DNA from: an uncultured Bacteroidales bacterium
Lineage (GTDB): Bacteria; Bacteroidota; Bacteroidia; Bacteroidales; FEN-979
NCBI GenBank assembly: GCA_903959905.1
Contig: CAJBYO010000019.1
Location: 1-64,000 of the forward strand
DNA: 64,000 nucleotides
Direction of reading: 5' to 3'
A program made the translations under genes and the position numbers. The notes below the pieces were generated by a model. The model did no database searches, was not told the origin of the DNA, and was given only the letters and a program-made list of their open reading frames with translations. Positions 53,256 through 60,828 of the stretch are shown here, piece after piece; within the stretch, counting starts at the first letter, position 1, and each line of letters starts with the position of its first letter.

Positions 53256-54177
53256 AAAGTACCTTTTTGATGGAGTAGGCGGGCTTTCTGTTTTGCACCT
53301 GGTAGATCCTGCTCAGGTATTCGCCCAGCACACCCAGGCTGAAGAGGATGATGCTCGTGGAGAACAGGATGGTAACGATAAGTGAAGTGTACCCCAGCGG
53401 CACATTGTACACCATTTTCTTCAGGATAAAATAGAGGCCGAAGCAGAAGGTGACCAGTGAGATGATGAACCCTCCATAAACCAGGAGCTTGAGCGGAACC
53501 ATGGTATAATAAAGCACCAGGTTGGCAAAGAGTTTGAACAGTTTGGTGATGGAATACCCCGATTGCTGGTATTTCCTTGGAAGGTGGCGGGCCTCGGTAA
53601 ATGCAATGTCGTCGGTATACCAGAGCAACACTTCATCGAGGAAAATGAAATTTTGCTGGTGATGGGTTATTTTTCCTGCCAGCTCGGCGGTGAGCAGGCG
53701 AAAAGATGAACCTTCGCCCGGTGAATTATGAAACACCTTTGCTGATGTTTTAAGCGACCGGCTCCCCAGGTTTCTTATCGCAGAATGGTGTTTATGCCCG
53801 TTGAAGCCATAAACCAGGTCAGCCTGTGTGTTTTGATGTGTAAGAATCAGTTTGGCGATCTCTTCAGGAGGTGTCTGAAGATCATCATCAATGGTAATGA
53901 TCAGGCTGCCCTTTGTAAAGCCGAACCCGCAGAAAGTGGCGTTATGCTGCCCGAAATTCCGGCCGAGCTTTACCGCTGTGATAAGTTCGGGGAACTGTTT
54001 TTTCAATTTACTGATGACATCCCAGCTTCCGTCCTGGCTGTTGTCGTCAACAAACACCACCTCAAAAGTTTCAGCCAGCGAATCAAACACCGACCTGAGC
54101 CCTGCAAACAATTCCTCCAGAGAAGGCTCGCTGTTGTAAACCGGCACCACAACTGAATATTTGATAGAATCAGACAT
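53254..54177 (-). CDS. Family 2 glycosyltransferase with C-terminal membrane segments
   Basis: A protein of 307 residues from the ATG at 54177 (MSDSIKYSVVVPVYNSE); a longer frame begins in a repeat. The GT-A fold has VFVDDNSQDGSWDVI and the DxD-like TIDDDLQTPPEEIA. Two hydrophobic segments at about 220-290 (LLVYGGFIISLVTFCFGLYFIL; LIVTILFSTSIILFSLGVLG) anchor it, as in ArnC/GtrB-type polyprenyl-phosphate glycosyltransferases. It probably loads a sugar onto a lipid carrier for surface-glycan modification. Confidence 0.88.
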   Translation of the reverse strand: MSDSIKYSVVVPVYNSEPSLEELFAGLRSVFDSLAETFEVVFVDDNSQDGSWDVISKLKKQFPELITAVKLGRNFGQHNATFCGFGFTKGSLIITIDDDLQTPPEEIAKLILTHQNTQADLVYGFNGHKHHSAIRNLGSRSLKTSAKVFHNSPGEGSSFRLLTAELAGKITHHQQNFIFLDEVLLWYTDDIAFTEARHLPRKYQQSGYSITKLFKLFANLVLYYTMVPLKLLVYGGFIISLVTFCFGLYFILKKMVYNVPLGYTSLIVTILFSTSIILFSLGVLGEYLSRIYQVQNRKPAYSIKKVL

Positions 54178-54199
54178 TACGAATATGCGAATTTGGTTT

Positions 54200-54306
54200 A
54201 ATGACAAAGTTCAATTTACAAATGACAAATAAAGTGCTTATTTATGTGGTACCTGATTTGTCATGTGTCATTTGTAATTCGTCACTTGTAATTTGTAATT
54301 TGTCAC
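54200..54306. repeat. Composite inverted-array element (ATGACAA family)
   Basis: Left arm ATGACAAAGTTCAATTTACA and following units, core beginning AAAGTGCTT and holding GTACCTG, right arm with TTTGTCATGTGTCATTTG and GTCACTTGTAATTTG. It has the same plan as 31275-31445. Its right edge supplies the stop codon of the SDR gene (GTCAC). Confidence 0.8.
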
Positions 54307-55094
54307 TCCCCCCCCATAATCAACGACGTCCCCGTTACCCACCCCGACGCATCGGAAAGGAAATAAAGTATGGCATATGCCACGTCAGCGGGTTTGCCGA
54401 TGCCGAGCGGATATCTTTTTAAATAACGTTCAAGCGCCTCTTCCTGCATGTTCTTTTCCGATGGATTCTCAATCATCGGCGTATCAACCAGACCTGCCAT
54501 GATGCAGTTGGAACGGATCCCTTTTGCCACCAGTTCCAGCGCCAGGGTTTTCGAATAGGCTTCCAGCGCTGCTTTGGAGCCGCTGTATAAGGCACCGCCA
54601 TAATAGGGGTTCTTGGTGGCAATGGTAGACATGAATACAATGGATGCACCGTCAGCCAGCTTCTTCTTGCGCAGAATTTTGCTGGTCAGGTTGACAGGAA
54701 CATGATAGTTGATGGAAAACATCCTGTCGATATCGGCCTGTGTAATGAATTTTACAGGAAGCGGTCCAACAATGCCGGCGCAGTGAACAATGCCGTGGAG
54801 GGTTGGGAGGCTGGAGATCAGGCTGTCAAGCTCGGTTTCTTCTGTCAGGTTCGTGACGCGTGACGCGTGACGCGTGACAGAGGAATCATGCACATTCTGA
54901 GTTTCACTTGTCACGCGTGACGCGTCACCTGTCACGTCTAAAAGTTCAAACGTTGCCCTGAGCCGCTGCTCATCTCTGCCGGTTATAACCAGCGATGCCC
55001 CTGCTTTGCTCAGCAGGATGGCTGCCTCCCGTCCGATGCCGGAAGAGGCGCCTGTGACCAGGATGGTTTTTCCGTTCAGTGAGAAATCTTTCAT
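54303..55094 (-). CDS. SDR-family oxidoreductase with an in-frame repeat insertion
   Basis: A 263-residue short-chain dehydrogenase. The nucleotide site TGASSGIGREAA is at residue 14, NAG-like HCAGIVG follows, and the catalytic Ser and YSGSK are present (MSTIATKNPYYGGALYSGSK). Between LLDVTG and NLTEETEL, about 25 residues (DASRVTSETQN, HDSSVTRHASRVT) are encoded by a GTGACGC repeat array, where family members have a short turn and the strand before the DLT motif. The normal Asp is Asn here. The frame is kept, so the enzyme may still fold. It overlaps the KAS III gene by four bases (ATGA). A 3-oxoacyl-ACP or sugar ketoreductase role is likely. Confidence 0.85.
   Translation of the reverse strand: MKDFSLNGKTILVTGASSGIGREAAILLSKAGASLVITGRDEQRLRATFELLDVTGDASRVTSETQNVHDSSVTRHASRVTNLTEETELDSLISSLPTLHGIVHCAGIVGPLPVKFITQADIDRMFSINYHVPVNLTSKILRKKKLADGASIVFMSTIATKNPYYGGALYSGSKAALEAYSKTLALELVAKGIRSNCIMAGLVDTPMIENPSEKNMQEEALERYLKRYPLGIGKPADVAYAILYFLSDASGWVTGTSLIMGGE
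54853..54938. repeat. GTGACGC inverted arrays inside the SDR coding region
   Basis: Four GTGACGC-type units (54853-54878), a 29-base centre and a second set with GTCACGCGTGACGCGTCACC (about 54908-54938). It belongs to the same 7-bp family as 14593-14680 but here lies wholly inside a gene without breaking its frame. Confidence 0.88.
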
Positions 55095-56149
55095 GCCACT
55101 TCGATCAAGTCAGGGATGCAGATGCGGTCGGTTTCAATGATGGCTGAACCCCATGACAATCCGACACCAAAGGCGGACAGCAACAGCTTTTGCTTGCCCG
55201 ATTCAAGTTGTTCCTTTAGTGAAACGATCATGGTGAGGGGTACAGAGGCCCCGCTGGTATTACCAAACTCCCTGATGGAATAGGGAACTTTTTCAACCTC
55301 CAGCTTCAGCATTTTACGCAGTGTTTCATTGATGAGCCGGTTGGCCTGGTGAAAAACAACGTAGTTAATGGCAGCAAGAGATTCACCGGTACCGGCCAGC
55401 AGTTTTTTAATATTTGGTACAACCTCGCGAAGGGTGAAATTGAAAACTTCAATTCCGTCAAGCTCAAGGTGTAGGTGCGACCGATAAATCCCCGGCCCGA
55501 CTTTTTTAATATTGAAGGATTCACGCGACATCACATTCCGCGCACCTCCATCCTGGATGATCAGTGCTTTATAACCCGATCCATCGGTTTGCAGGTTGAA
55601 ATGTATTTTCGGGGCATTTATGTCGTATTCAAGTGCTGTTACGGTTCCCACATCACCAAATAACGGATAAGTACTTTTGTCGCGATAACAGGTTGTGAGG
55701 GTTGAAATATCACCCACCATGAGCAGCGCCTTTTTGATCGTGCCTGATTGCATCATGCTGCCTGCAACCGATAAACCATATACGTATCCTGAACAGCCCA
55801 GCCCGATATCCATCGCCACACAGGAATGCGGCAGCCCCAGGCGGTCCTGCACAATACAGGCGGTTGTGGGAACCAGATAATCCCGGGATTGTGAAACGAA
55901 AATGAGCAATTCCACCTCCGAGCGGTCCCAGTGCAGGTCGTCAAGCAATTTCCCTGCAGCTTCCACGCACAGGTCTGAGGTCGTCGTTCCTTTGGTGGCC
56001 ACCCGGCGTGATTCAACACCGATATTCTTGATGAGCGATTCACGCTCCTTGACTGCAATCCACTTGTAATCGGCGGTAAATTCCTTATGTGAAGGAACAG
56101 CCGCAGCAAGGCCACTAATTTTTATTCCGGGGAGGGAAAATTGAGCCAT
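55091..56149 (-). CDS. 3-oxoacyl-ACP synthase III family protein (FabH-like)
   Basis: A 352-residue KAS III-type condensing enzyme. The nucleophile is Cys 119 in GLGCSGYVYGL, and the His (VVFHQANRLI) and Asn (FGNTSGASVPL) of the triad are present. It lies between an ACP gene and an SDR gene in one minus-strand operon; this trio could make a 3-hydroxyacyl group on a dedicated ACP. Related trios in Bacteroidota O-antigen loci supply acyl groups for amino sugars, which would fit the WecE and GNAT genes nearby. General fatty-acid initiation is the alternative. Confidence 0.9.
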   Translation of the reverse strand: MAQFSLPGIKISGLAAAVPSHKEFTADYKWIAVKERESLIKNIGVESRRVATKGTTTSDLCVEAAGKLLDDLHWDRSEVELLIFVSQSRDYLVPTTACIVQDRLGLPHSCVAMDIGLGCSGYVYGLSVAGSMMQSGTIKKALLMVGDISTLTTCYRDKSTYPLFGDVGTVTALEYDINAPKIHFNLQTDGSGYKALIIQDGGARNVMSRESFNIKKVGPGIYRSHLHLELDGIEVFNFTLREVVPNIKKLLAGTGESLAAINYVVFHQANRLINETLRKMLKLEVEKVPYSIREFGNTSGASVPLTMIVSLKEQLESGKQKLLLSAFGVGLSWGSAIIETDRICIPDLIEVA

Positions 56150-56151
56150 GG

Positions 56152-56199
56152 GAATTACAAATTACAAGTGACGAATGACAAGTGACGAATGACGAATTA
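56152..56199. repeat. GTGACGAAT/GTGACAA array between ACP and KAS III genes
   Basis: TTACAAATTACAAGTGACG and further GTGACAAGTGACGAATGACG units fill the 47-base gap and run into the stop codon of the ACP gene. Confidence 0.8.
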
Positions 56200-56436
56200 G
56201 GATTTGCGGGTTTCGATCAGGGTGTAGATATCACTTACGGTTTTGGATTTGATCAGGTCGTCGGCTGTTAGTGTAACATCATATTCGGTTTTAACCATGG
56301 CGATCAGGATCAGTGCATTGATGGAATTCCATTCAAATGCTTCTCTGAAATTGCTGTCGGCCTTCAGTATACCGGGTTTGAGATCATCGAATTCAGCCTC
56401 AATATGTTTAATAAACTCTTCAATGTTCATTTTCAA
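56197..56436 (-). CDS. Acyl carrier protein
   Basis: A 79-residue acidic helical protein of ACP size. The phosphopantetheine Ser is residue 38 in FEWNSINALILIAMVK, in place of the common DSL; helix IV is ADDLIKSKTVSDIYTLI. It is the first gene of the ACP-KAS III-SDR operon and is probably a dedicated carrier, not the housekeeping AcpP. A minus-strand TACCTTTG element at 56451-56458 lies 15 bases upstream. Confidence 0.88.
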   Translation of the reverse strand: MKMNIEEFIKHIEAEFDDLKPGILKADSNFREAFEWNSINALILIAMVKTEYDVTLTADDLIKSKTVSDIYTLIETRKS

Positions 56437-56535
56437 CGGTTTTAAGATGGCAAAGGTAAAAATTTTTGCAATAAGAGGATAAAATCTTAATTTGGCGGCT
56501 GTTTGTGCAACAACTCATTAACCGAATAGTCCGTA

Positions 56536-57891
56536 ATGATTAACTCATCGCCTCGATTGCTTTTAATTAACCCTGTGAGCCGTTACAGAGTTGGTTTGGC
56601 ACATGACGCCCACGATAAATTGCCGCCGCTTTGCCTTGGCATCATCGCTGCACTTACGCCGGCACCATGGAAAACACGGATCCTGGATGAGAACTACCAG
56701 ACCTTTCGCCACCGTGACGCTGACCTCGTCGGCATTACTGCCTATACCCCCAATGCTTTCCGCGCATATGAAATCGCAAGGCATTATCGTGAAAAAAACA
56801 TCCCGGTCGTGATGGGAGGCATCCATGCATCCATGTGCACGGAGGAAGCATTGCGCTATGTGGATGCCGTTGTCGTTGGGGAAGCCGAAAATGTTTGGTC
56901 TACGGTTCTTGCTGATTTTGAGGCTGGAAGGTTGCAAAAAGTTTATCATGGTGATTTTACCGAGATGAAAAATCAGCCAATTCCCCGTCACGATTTGCAA
57001 TATCCTCTTTATTACTGGCGTTCGGTTCAAACATCCCGCGGATGCCCGATGAATTGCGATTTCTGCTCAGTAACTTCATTCAATGGCGGTCATTTCAGGA
57101 CCCGCCCCATCGAAGAAGTGCTCAACGAATTGCAGGCATTTCATGGGGACAAACGCAATGTGTTTTTTGTCGACGACAACATTGGCGGGATTAACCAGGG
57201 TCACCGCGAACGCGCAAAAGAGCTTTTCAGGGGCATTATTGACAGGAAACTGAAATTCAACTGGTTTTCCCAGACTTCGGTTGATTTTGCCGATGACCCT
57301 GAGACGCTCAAGCTTGCGGCTGCCAGTGGTTGCAAATTACTGCTTGTTGGATTTGAAACGGAGACCATCGAAGGACTTAAGTCTGCCAGTAAGAAGAACA
57401 ACCTGAGAAAAGGTGCGGAAAACTACCGCCAGATTATTTCGAAGTTCCACAAACATGGCATTGGCGTGCTGGGTACATTCATTTTCGGCATGGAAACTGA
57501 CCATCCTCAGGACATTTCAAACCGGGCGAAGTTCATTTCAAAGTTAAATGTCGACTGCATCCAGACCAGCATGCTTACGCCTTACCCCGGAACCAAACTC
57601 AGCCGCAGGTTGCAGGAACAAAATCGCCTTACCTGTGAAAATTTCCCGCACGACTGGCAATATTACAACTGGGAAGACATTGTGATCCGCCATCCGCATA
57701 TTGCCTCAGCGGATCTGGCCAAACGCATGACCGACGGTTGGAAACTGATGTACAATCCGACGCGGATCAGGGTAAGGTTTCTTAAAACATTATACAACAC
57801 GAGGAGCCTTGAAACCGCCATCTGGTCGGTCACCGCCAATTTTCAATACCGGAACATCATGCTGGAAAGACCGATTCATTATTGTAAATAG
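56536..57891 (+). CDS. B12-binding radical SAM protein 1
   Basis: A 451-residue protein with a cobalamin-binding-like N-terminal domain (about 1-145: LLLINPVSRYR, DLVGITAYTPNAFRAYEIA, VVMGGIHASM, VVGEAENVW) and a radical SAM barrel with the 4Fe-4S cysteines 170, 174 and 177 in RGCPMNCDFCS. The C-terminal part has TPYPGTKLSRRL. Members of this class include methyltransferases and ring-forming enzymes such as BchE and HpnJ; the substrate here is unknown. It is the first of four tandem paralogues and is divergent from the ACP gene. Confidence 0.88.
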   Translation: MINSSPRLLLINPVSRYRVGLAHDAHDKLPPLCLGIIAALTPAPWKTRILDENYQTFRHRDADLVGITAYTPNAFRAYEIARHYREKNIPVVMGGIHASMCTEEALRYVDAVVVGEAENVWSTVLADFEAGRLQKVYHGDFTEMKNQPIPRHDLQYPLYYWRSVQTSRGCPMNCDFCSVTSFNGGHFRTRPIEEVLNELQAFHGDKRNVFFVDDNIGGINQGHRERAKELFRGIIDRKLKFNWFSQTSVDFADDPETLKLAAASGCKLLLVGFETETIEGLKSASKKNNLRKGAENYRQIISKFHKHGIGVLGTFIFGMETDHPQDISNRAKFISKLNVDCIQTSMLTPYPGTKLSRRLQEQNRLTCENFPHDWQYYNWEDIVIRHPHIASADLAKRMTDGWKLMYNPTRIRVRFLKTLYNTRSLETAIWSVTANFQYRNIMLERPIHYCK

Positions 57892-57947
57892 GTAGTGAAT
57901 TGCCGATTTCAACTTCTTGTGGTAAAAGAAATCCGTACATTTGTTTG

Positions 57948-59321
57948 ATGAATTTCCAAAGGAAACGGCTGTTGCTGATCAACCCCGCCAACACTTACCG
58001 CAAGGGATATCTCTTGCGACGTGAGTCAAAACAAGCCCCAATGGGGCTGGGTATTGTGGCCTCTTTGACTCCACCGGACTGGTCCGTTAAAATCCTTGAC
58101 GAAAATTTCAAAGAATTCCGTTACCGGGAAGCCGACCTTGTTGGCATCACTGCAGTGACCGCTTCAGTTAACCGGGCATACGAAATTGCTGCCATATTTC
58201 GAGAAAAGGGGATTCCTGTTGTTTTGGGAGGAATCCATGGCTCCTCCTTGCCAGATGAAGCGCTCCGGTATGTCGATTCCGTTGTGATCGGAGAAGCTGA
58301 GGGATCATGGGGCAGGGTGCTGGATGATTTTAACAACGGAACACTGCAGAAAACATATATTTCAGGTTTGTCTGATCTGAAGAACGCCGCGGCCCCCCGT
58401 CACGACCTTTTTCATCCCGGGTATCTATTTGCCTCTATCCAAACATCGCGGGGATGCCCGATGGATTGTGAGTTTTGCTCCGTACCGGCTTTTAACGGGC
58501 ACCAGTACCGCCTGCGCGATCCGCAGTCGGTGGTGGATGAGATCGCCTCAGTGCCGCATTCCATGCTCTATTTTGTGGACGACAACATCATCGGTTACAA
58601 CAAAACTGCCGAGGACCACGCTGCTGCAATATTTGAAGGGATGATCCGCAGGAACCTGAAAAAAGAGTGGTTTGCACAGGCATCACTGAACATTGTTGAA
58701 AAACCGGAGCTTCTGAAACTTGCCAGGCGCAGCGGATGCCGGATGCTGCTCATCGGGATTGAAGCGGAAAATGCCGACGCACTCAGGGATTCAAATAAGA
58801 AAGTGAACCTTCGCCTCGGTGTTGATAATTACAAGAAGGCCTTCAGGATGATCCACCGGGAAGGGATCAATGTGCTGGGGGCATTTATATTCGGCATGGA
58901 CAGTGATACGCCGGAAGCATTGAGGAAACGGACAAAATATATTCTTTCAAGCAGTGTGGATGTTACCCAGGCCAGTGTCATGACGCCATTGCCGGGCACA
59001 CGTTTGTTTGAGAAATTTAAAAAGGAGGGAAGACTGCTTTGCCAGGATTTCCCGAAGGACTGGCAGCATTTTCATTTCTCGGATGTGGTTTTCAACCCGG
59101 TCCGGATGACCCCGAAGGAACTGGCTGAATCCACAAATGAGGCTTACAACCGGATCTGTGATATGAATACGCTACGGATGAAGTTTATCCGTACACTGTG
59201 GAACACCCGGAGCCTCAGAAGTGCAGTTTGGGCATGGAATTCAAACCTGAACTACAGGAGTGTGGGATTGGAAAGGCCGACAGAGTGGAATTATAAGAAT
59301 TTGGATAGCGTCGGTAAATAA
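57948..59321 (+). CDS. B12-binding radical SAM protein 2
   Basis: A paralogue of 457 residues from ATG 57948 (MNFQRKRLLLINPANTY); an upstream frame from 57900 is less likely because a TACATTTG element lies at 57936-57943. The cobalamin-like domain has DLVGITAVTASVNRAYEIA and VVLGGIHGSS. The cluster cysteines are 170, 174 and 177 in RGCPMDCEFCS, in exactly the same positions as in copies 1 and 3. It follows copy 1 by 56 bases. If the promoter element is real, it may be transcribed on its own as well. Confidence 0.88.
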   Translation: MNFQRKRLLLINPANTYRKGYLLRRESKQAPMGLGIVASLTPPDWSVKILDENFKEFRYREADLVGITAVTASVNRAYEIAAIFREKGIPVVLGGIHGSSLPDEALRYVDSVVIGEAEGSWGRVLDDFNNGTLQKTYISGLSDLKNAAAPRHDLFHPGYLFASIQTSRGCPMDCEFCSVPAFNGHQYRLRDPQSVVDEIASVPHSMLYFVDDNIIGYNKTAEDHAAAIFEGMIRRNLKKEWFAQASLNIVEKPELLKLARRSGCRMLLIGIEAENADALRDSNKKVNLRLGVDNYKKAFRMIHREGINVLGAFIFGMDSDTPEALRKRTKYILSSSVDVTQASVMTPLPGTRLFEKFKKEGRLLCQDFPKDWQHFHFSDVVFNPVRMTPKELAESTNEAYNRICDMNTLRMKFIRTLWNTRSLRSAVWAWNSNLNYRSVGLERPTEWNYKNLDSVGK

Positions 59322-59331
59322 ACAAAATATT

Positions 59332-59457
59332 TCTCGCAGATTTTCGCAGAAAAGGGCGCAGATTAAAGCAGATTAAAAATTTATTTGAATCATTATTTAC
59401 ATCTGCGAAAATCTACGAATTAATCTGCGAAAATCTGCGAGAAATAATTCTGCGAGA
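59332..59457. repeat. Inverted-array element (TCTGCGAAAATC family)
   Basis: The left arm (59332-59375) has TCGCAGATTTTCGCAGAAAA and GCGCAGATTAAAGCAGATT. The right arm (59400-59457) has AATCTGCGAAAATCTACGAA and further TCTGCGAAAATCTGCGAGAA units. The two halves can fold on each other. It separates radical SAM copies 2 and 3. Confidence 0.85.
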
Positions 59458-59462
59458 AAAAT

Positions 59463-60824
59463 ATGCCAGATAACAGGAAAACGCTTCTACTCATCAACCC
59501 CGCCAACAAAAGCGGGAGCGGCTTTATTGTGAACAAGGATACCCGCTACCAGCCGTTAAGCCTGGGGATTATTGCTGCACTTACCCCGCCTGAATGGAAG
59601 GTGAAGATCATTGACGAGAATTTCAGGAATTTCAGGTACTATGATGCGGATTTTGTAGGGTTTACTGCATTCAGCTCAACTGTTTCACGTGCCTATGAGC
59701 TTGCAAAACTCTATCGCGACAAGGGAATCCCGACCGTTATTGGCGGCATCCACGCCTCCATGTGCCCTGATGAGGCTACACAGTTTGTTGACAGTGTTGT
59801 CATCGGGGAAGCGGAAACAATCTGGCCGAAGGTCATTGAGGATTTTGAGAATAACCGGCTGCAAAAGATTTATAAAGGTTCATTGAGCGACCTGATCCAG
59901 TCACCAAAGCCCAGGCGGGAGCTCTTCCACCCGGGCTACATTTTCGCTTCCGTGCAAACAACCCGCGGTTGCCCCATGAACTGTGATTTCTGTTCAGTTA
60001 CCGCCTTCAACGGAAGCCATTACCGTTACCGTCCCATTGAGGAGGTGATCAGTGAAATGGAGGAGATCCCGCAGAAGCATATTTTCATCCTGGATGACAA
60101 TATTGTAGGCAATACCGCCAAAGCGCAGAACCGCGCCATTGAACTGTTCAAGGCCATGATTGACCGGGGGATCAAAAAAGAGTGGATCGGGCAGGCCTCG
60201 CTGAACGTGGCCGACAACGAAGACGTGCTTAAATACGCTGCAAAAAGCGGCTGCCGAATGCTCTTCATCGGCATTGAATCGGAACGGGAAGATCAGCTGG
60301 CCGGTGCCAACAAAAGGCTCAACGTGAAAATGGGGGTCAATTCCTATGACGATGTATTCAGGAAAATGCATAAATACGGGATAGCCGTCATTGCCGGGTT
60401 TATTTTCGGCTGGGAAAACGATACCGTTGACCGCATTGACCACCGCGTGAAATTTACCCGGGAATGCCTGGCCGACTCCATTCAGTCAACTCTGCTCACC
60501 CCGCTGCCTGGAACCCGCCTTTTTGAGCGCATGAAAAACGAAGGCAGGCTGGTGATGAACAATTTCCCCGAAGATTGGCAACATTACGGTTATGAATCTC
60601 TCGTTTTCAATCCCACCACCATGGACAGGCAAGATATGCAGGACTACATTTTCAAAGTGTTTGACAAAGTGTACGAGCCTTCCTTCCTGAAGCGTCGCAT
60701 GCTGAAAACCTGGTGGCGCACCGGCAGTTTTATTACGGCTTACTGGTCGTATATGAGTAACTGGAATTACCGGAGCATGGCTTTCGGGCACATCAAAAAA
60801 CCGAAGAACTGGTTACTCGACTGA
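59463..60824 (+). CDS. B12-binding radical SAM protein 3
   Basis: A 453-residue paralogue. The N-terminal domain has KTLLLINPANKSGSG, PLSLGIIAALTPPEW and TVIGGIHASMCPDEA. Cluster cysteines 170, 174 and 177 lie in RGCPMNCDFCSVTAFNG. It is most similar to copy 4, with which it shares VIAGFIFGW and FERMKNEGRL-type segments. It begins directly after the repeat element, and copy 4 starts four bases after its stop, so copies 3 and 4 form a tight pair. Confidence 0.88.
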   Translation: MPDNRKTLLLINPANKSGSGFIVNKDTRYQPLSLGIIAALTPPEWKVKIIDENFRNFRYYDADFVGFTAFSSTVSRAYELAKLYRDKGIPTVIGGIHASMCPDEATQFVDSVVIGEAETIWPKVIEDFENNRLQKIYKGSLSDLIQSPKPRRELFHPGYIFASVQTTRGCPMNCDFCSVTAFNGSHYRYRPIEEVISEMEEIPQKHIFILDDNIVGNTAKAQNRAIELFKAMIDRGIKKEWIGQASLNVADNEDVLKYAAKSGCRMLFIGIESEREDQLAGANKRLNVKMGVNSYDDVFRKMHKYGIAVIAGFIFGWENDTVDRIDHRVKFTRECLADSIQSTLLTPLPGTRLFERMKNEGRLVMNNFPEDWQHYGYESLVFNPTTMDRQDMQDYIFKVFDKVYEPSFLKRRMLKTWWRTGSFITAYWSYMSNWNYRSMAFGHIKKPKNWLLD

Positions 60825-60828
60825 TCGT

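Noticed and set aside
54303-55094. Frameshift or pseudogene call for the SDR gene
   Set aside because: The insert keeps the frame and all catalytic motifs lie downstream and upstream intact, so it is annotated as a gene with an insertion.
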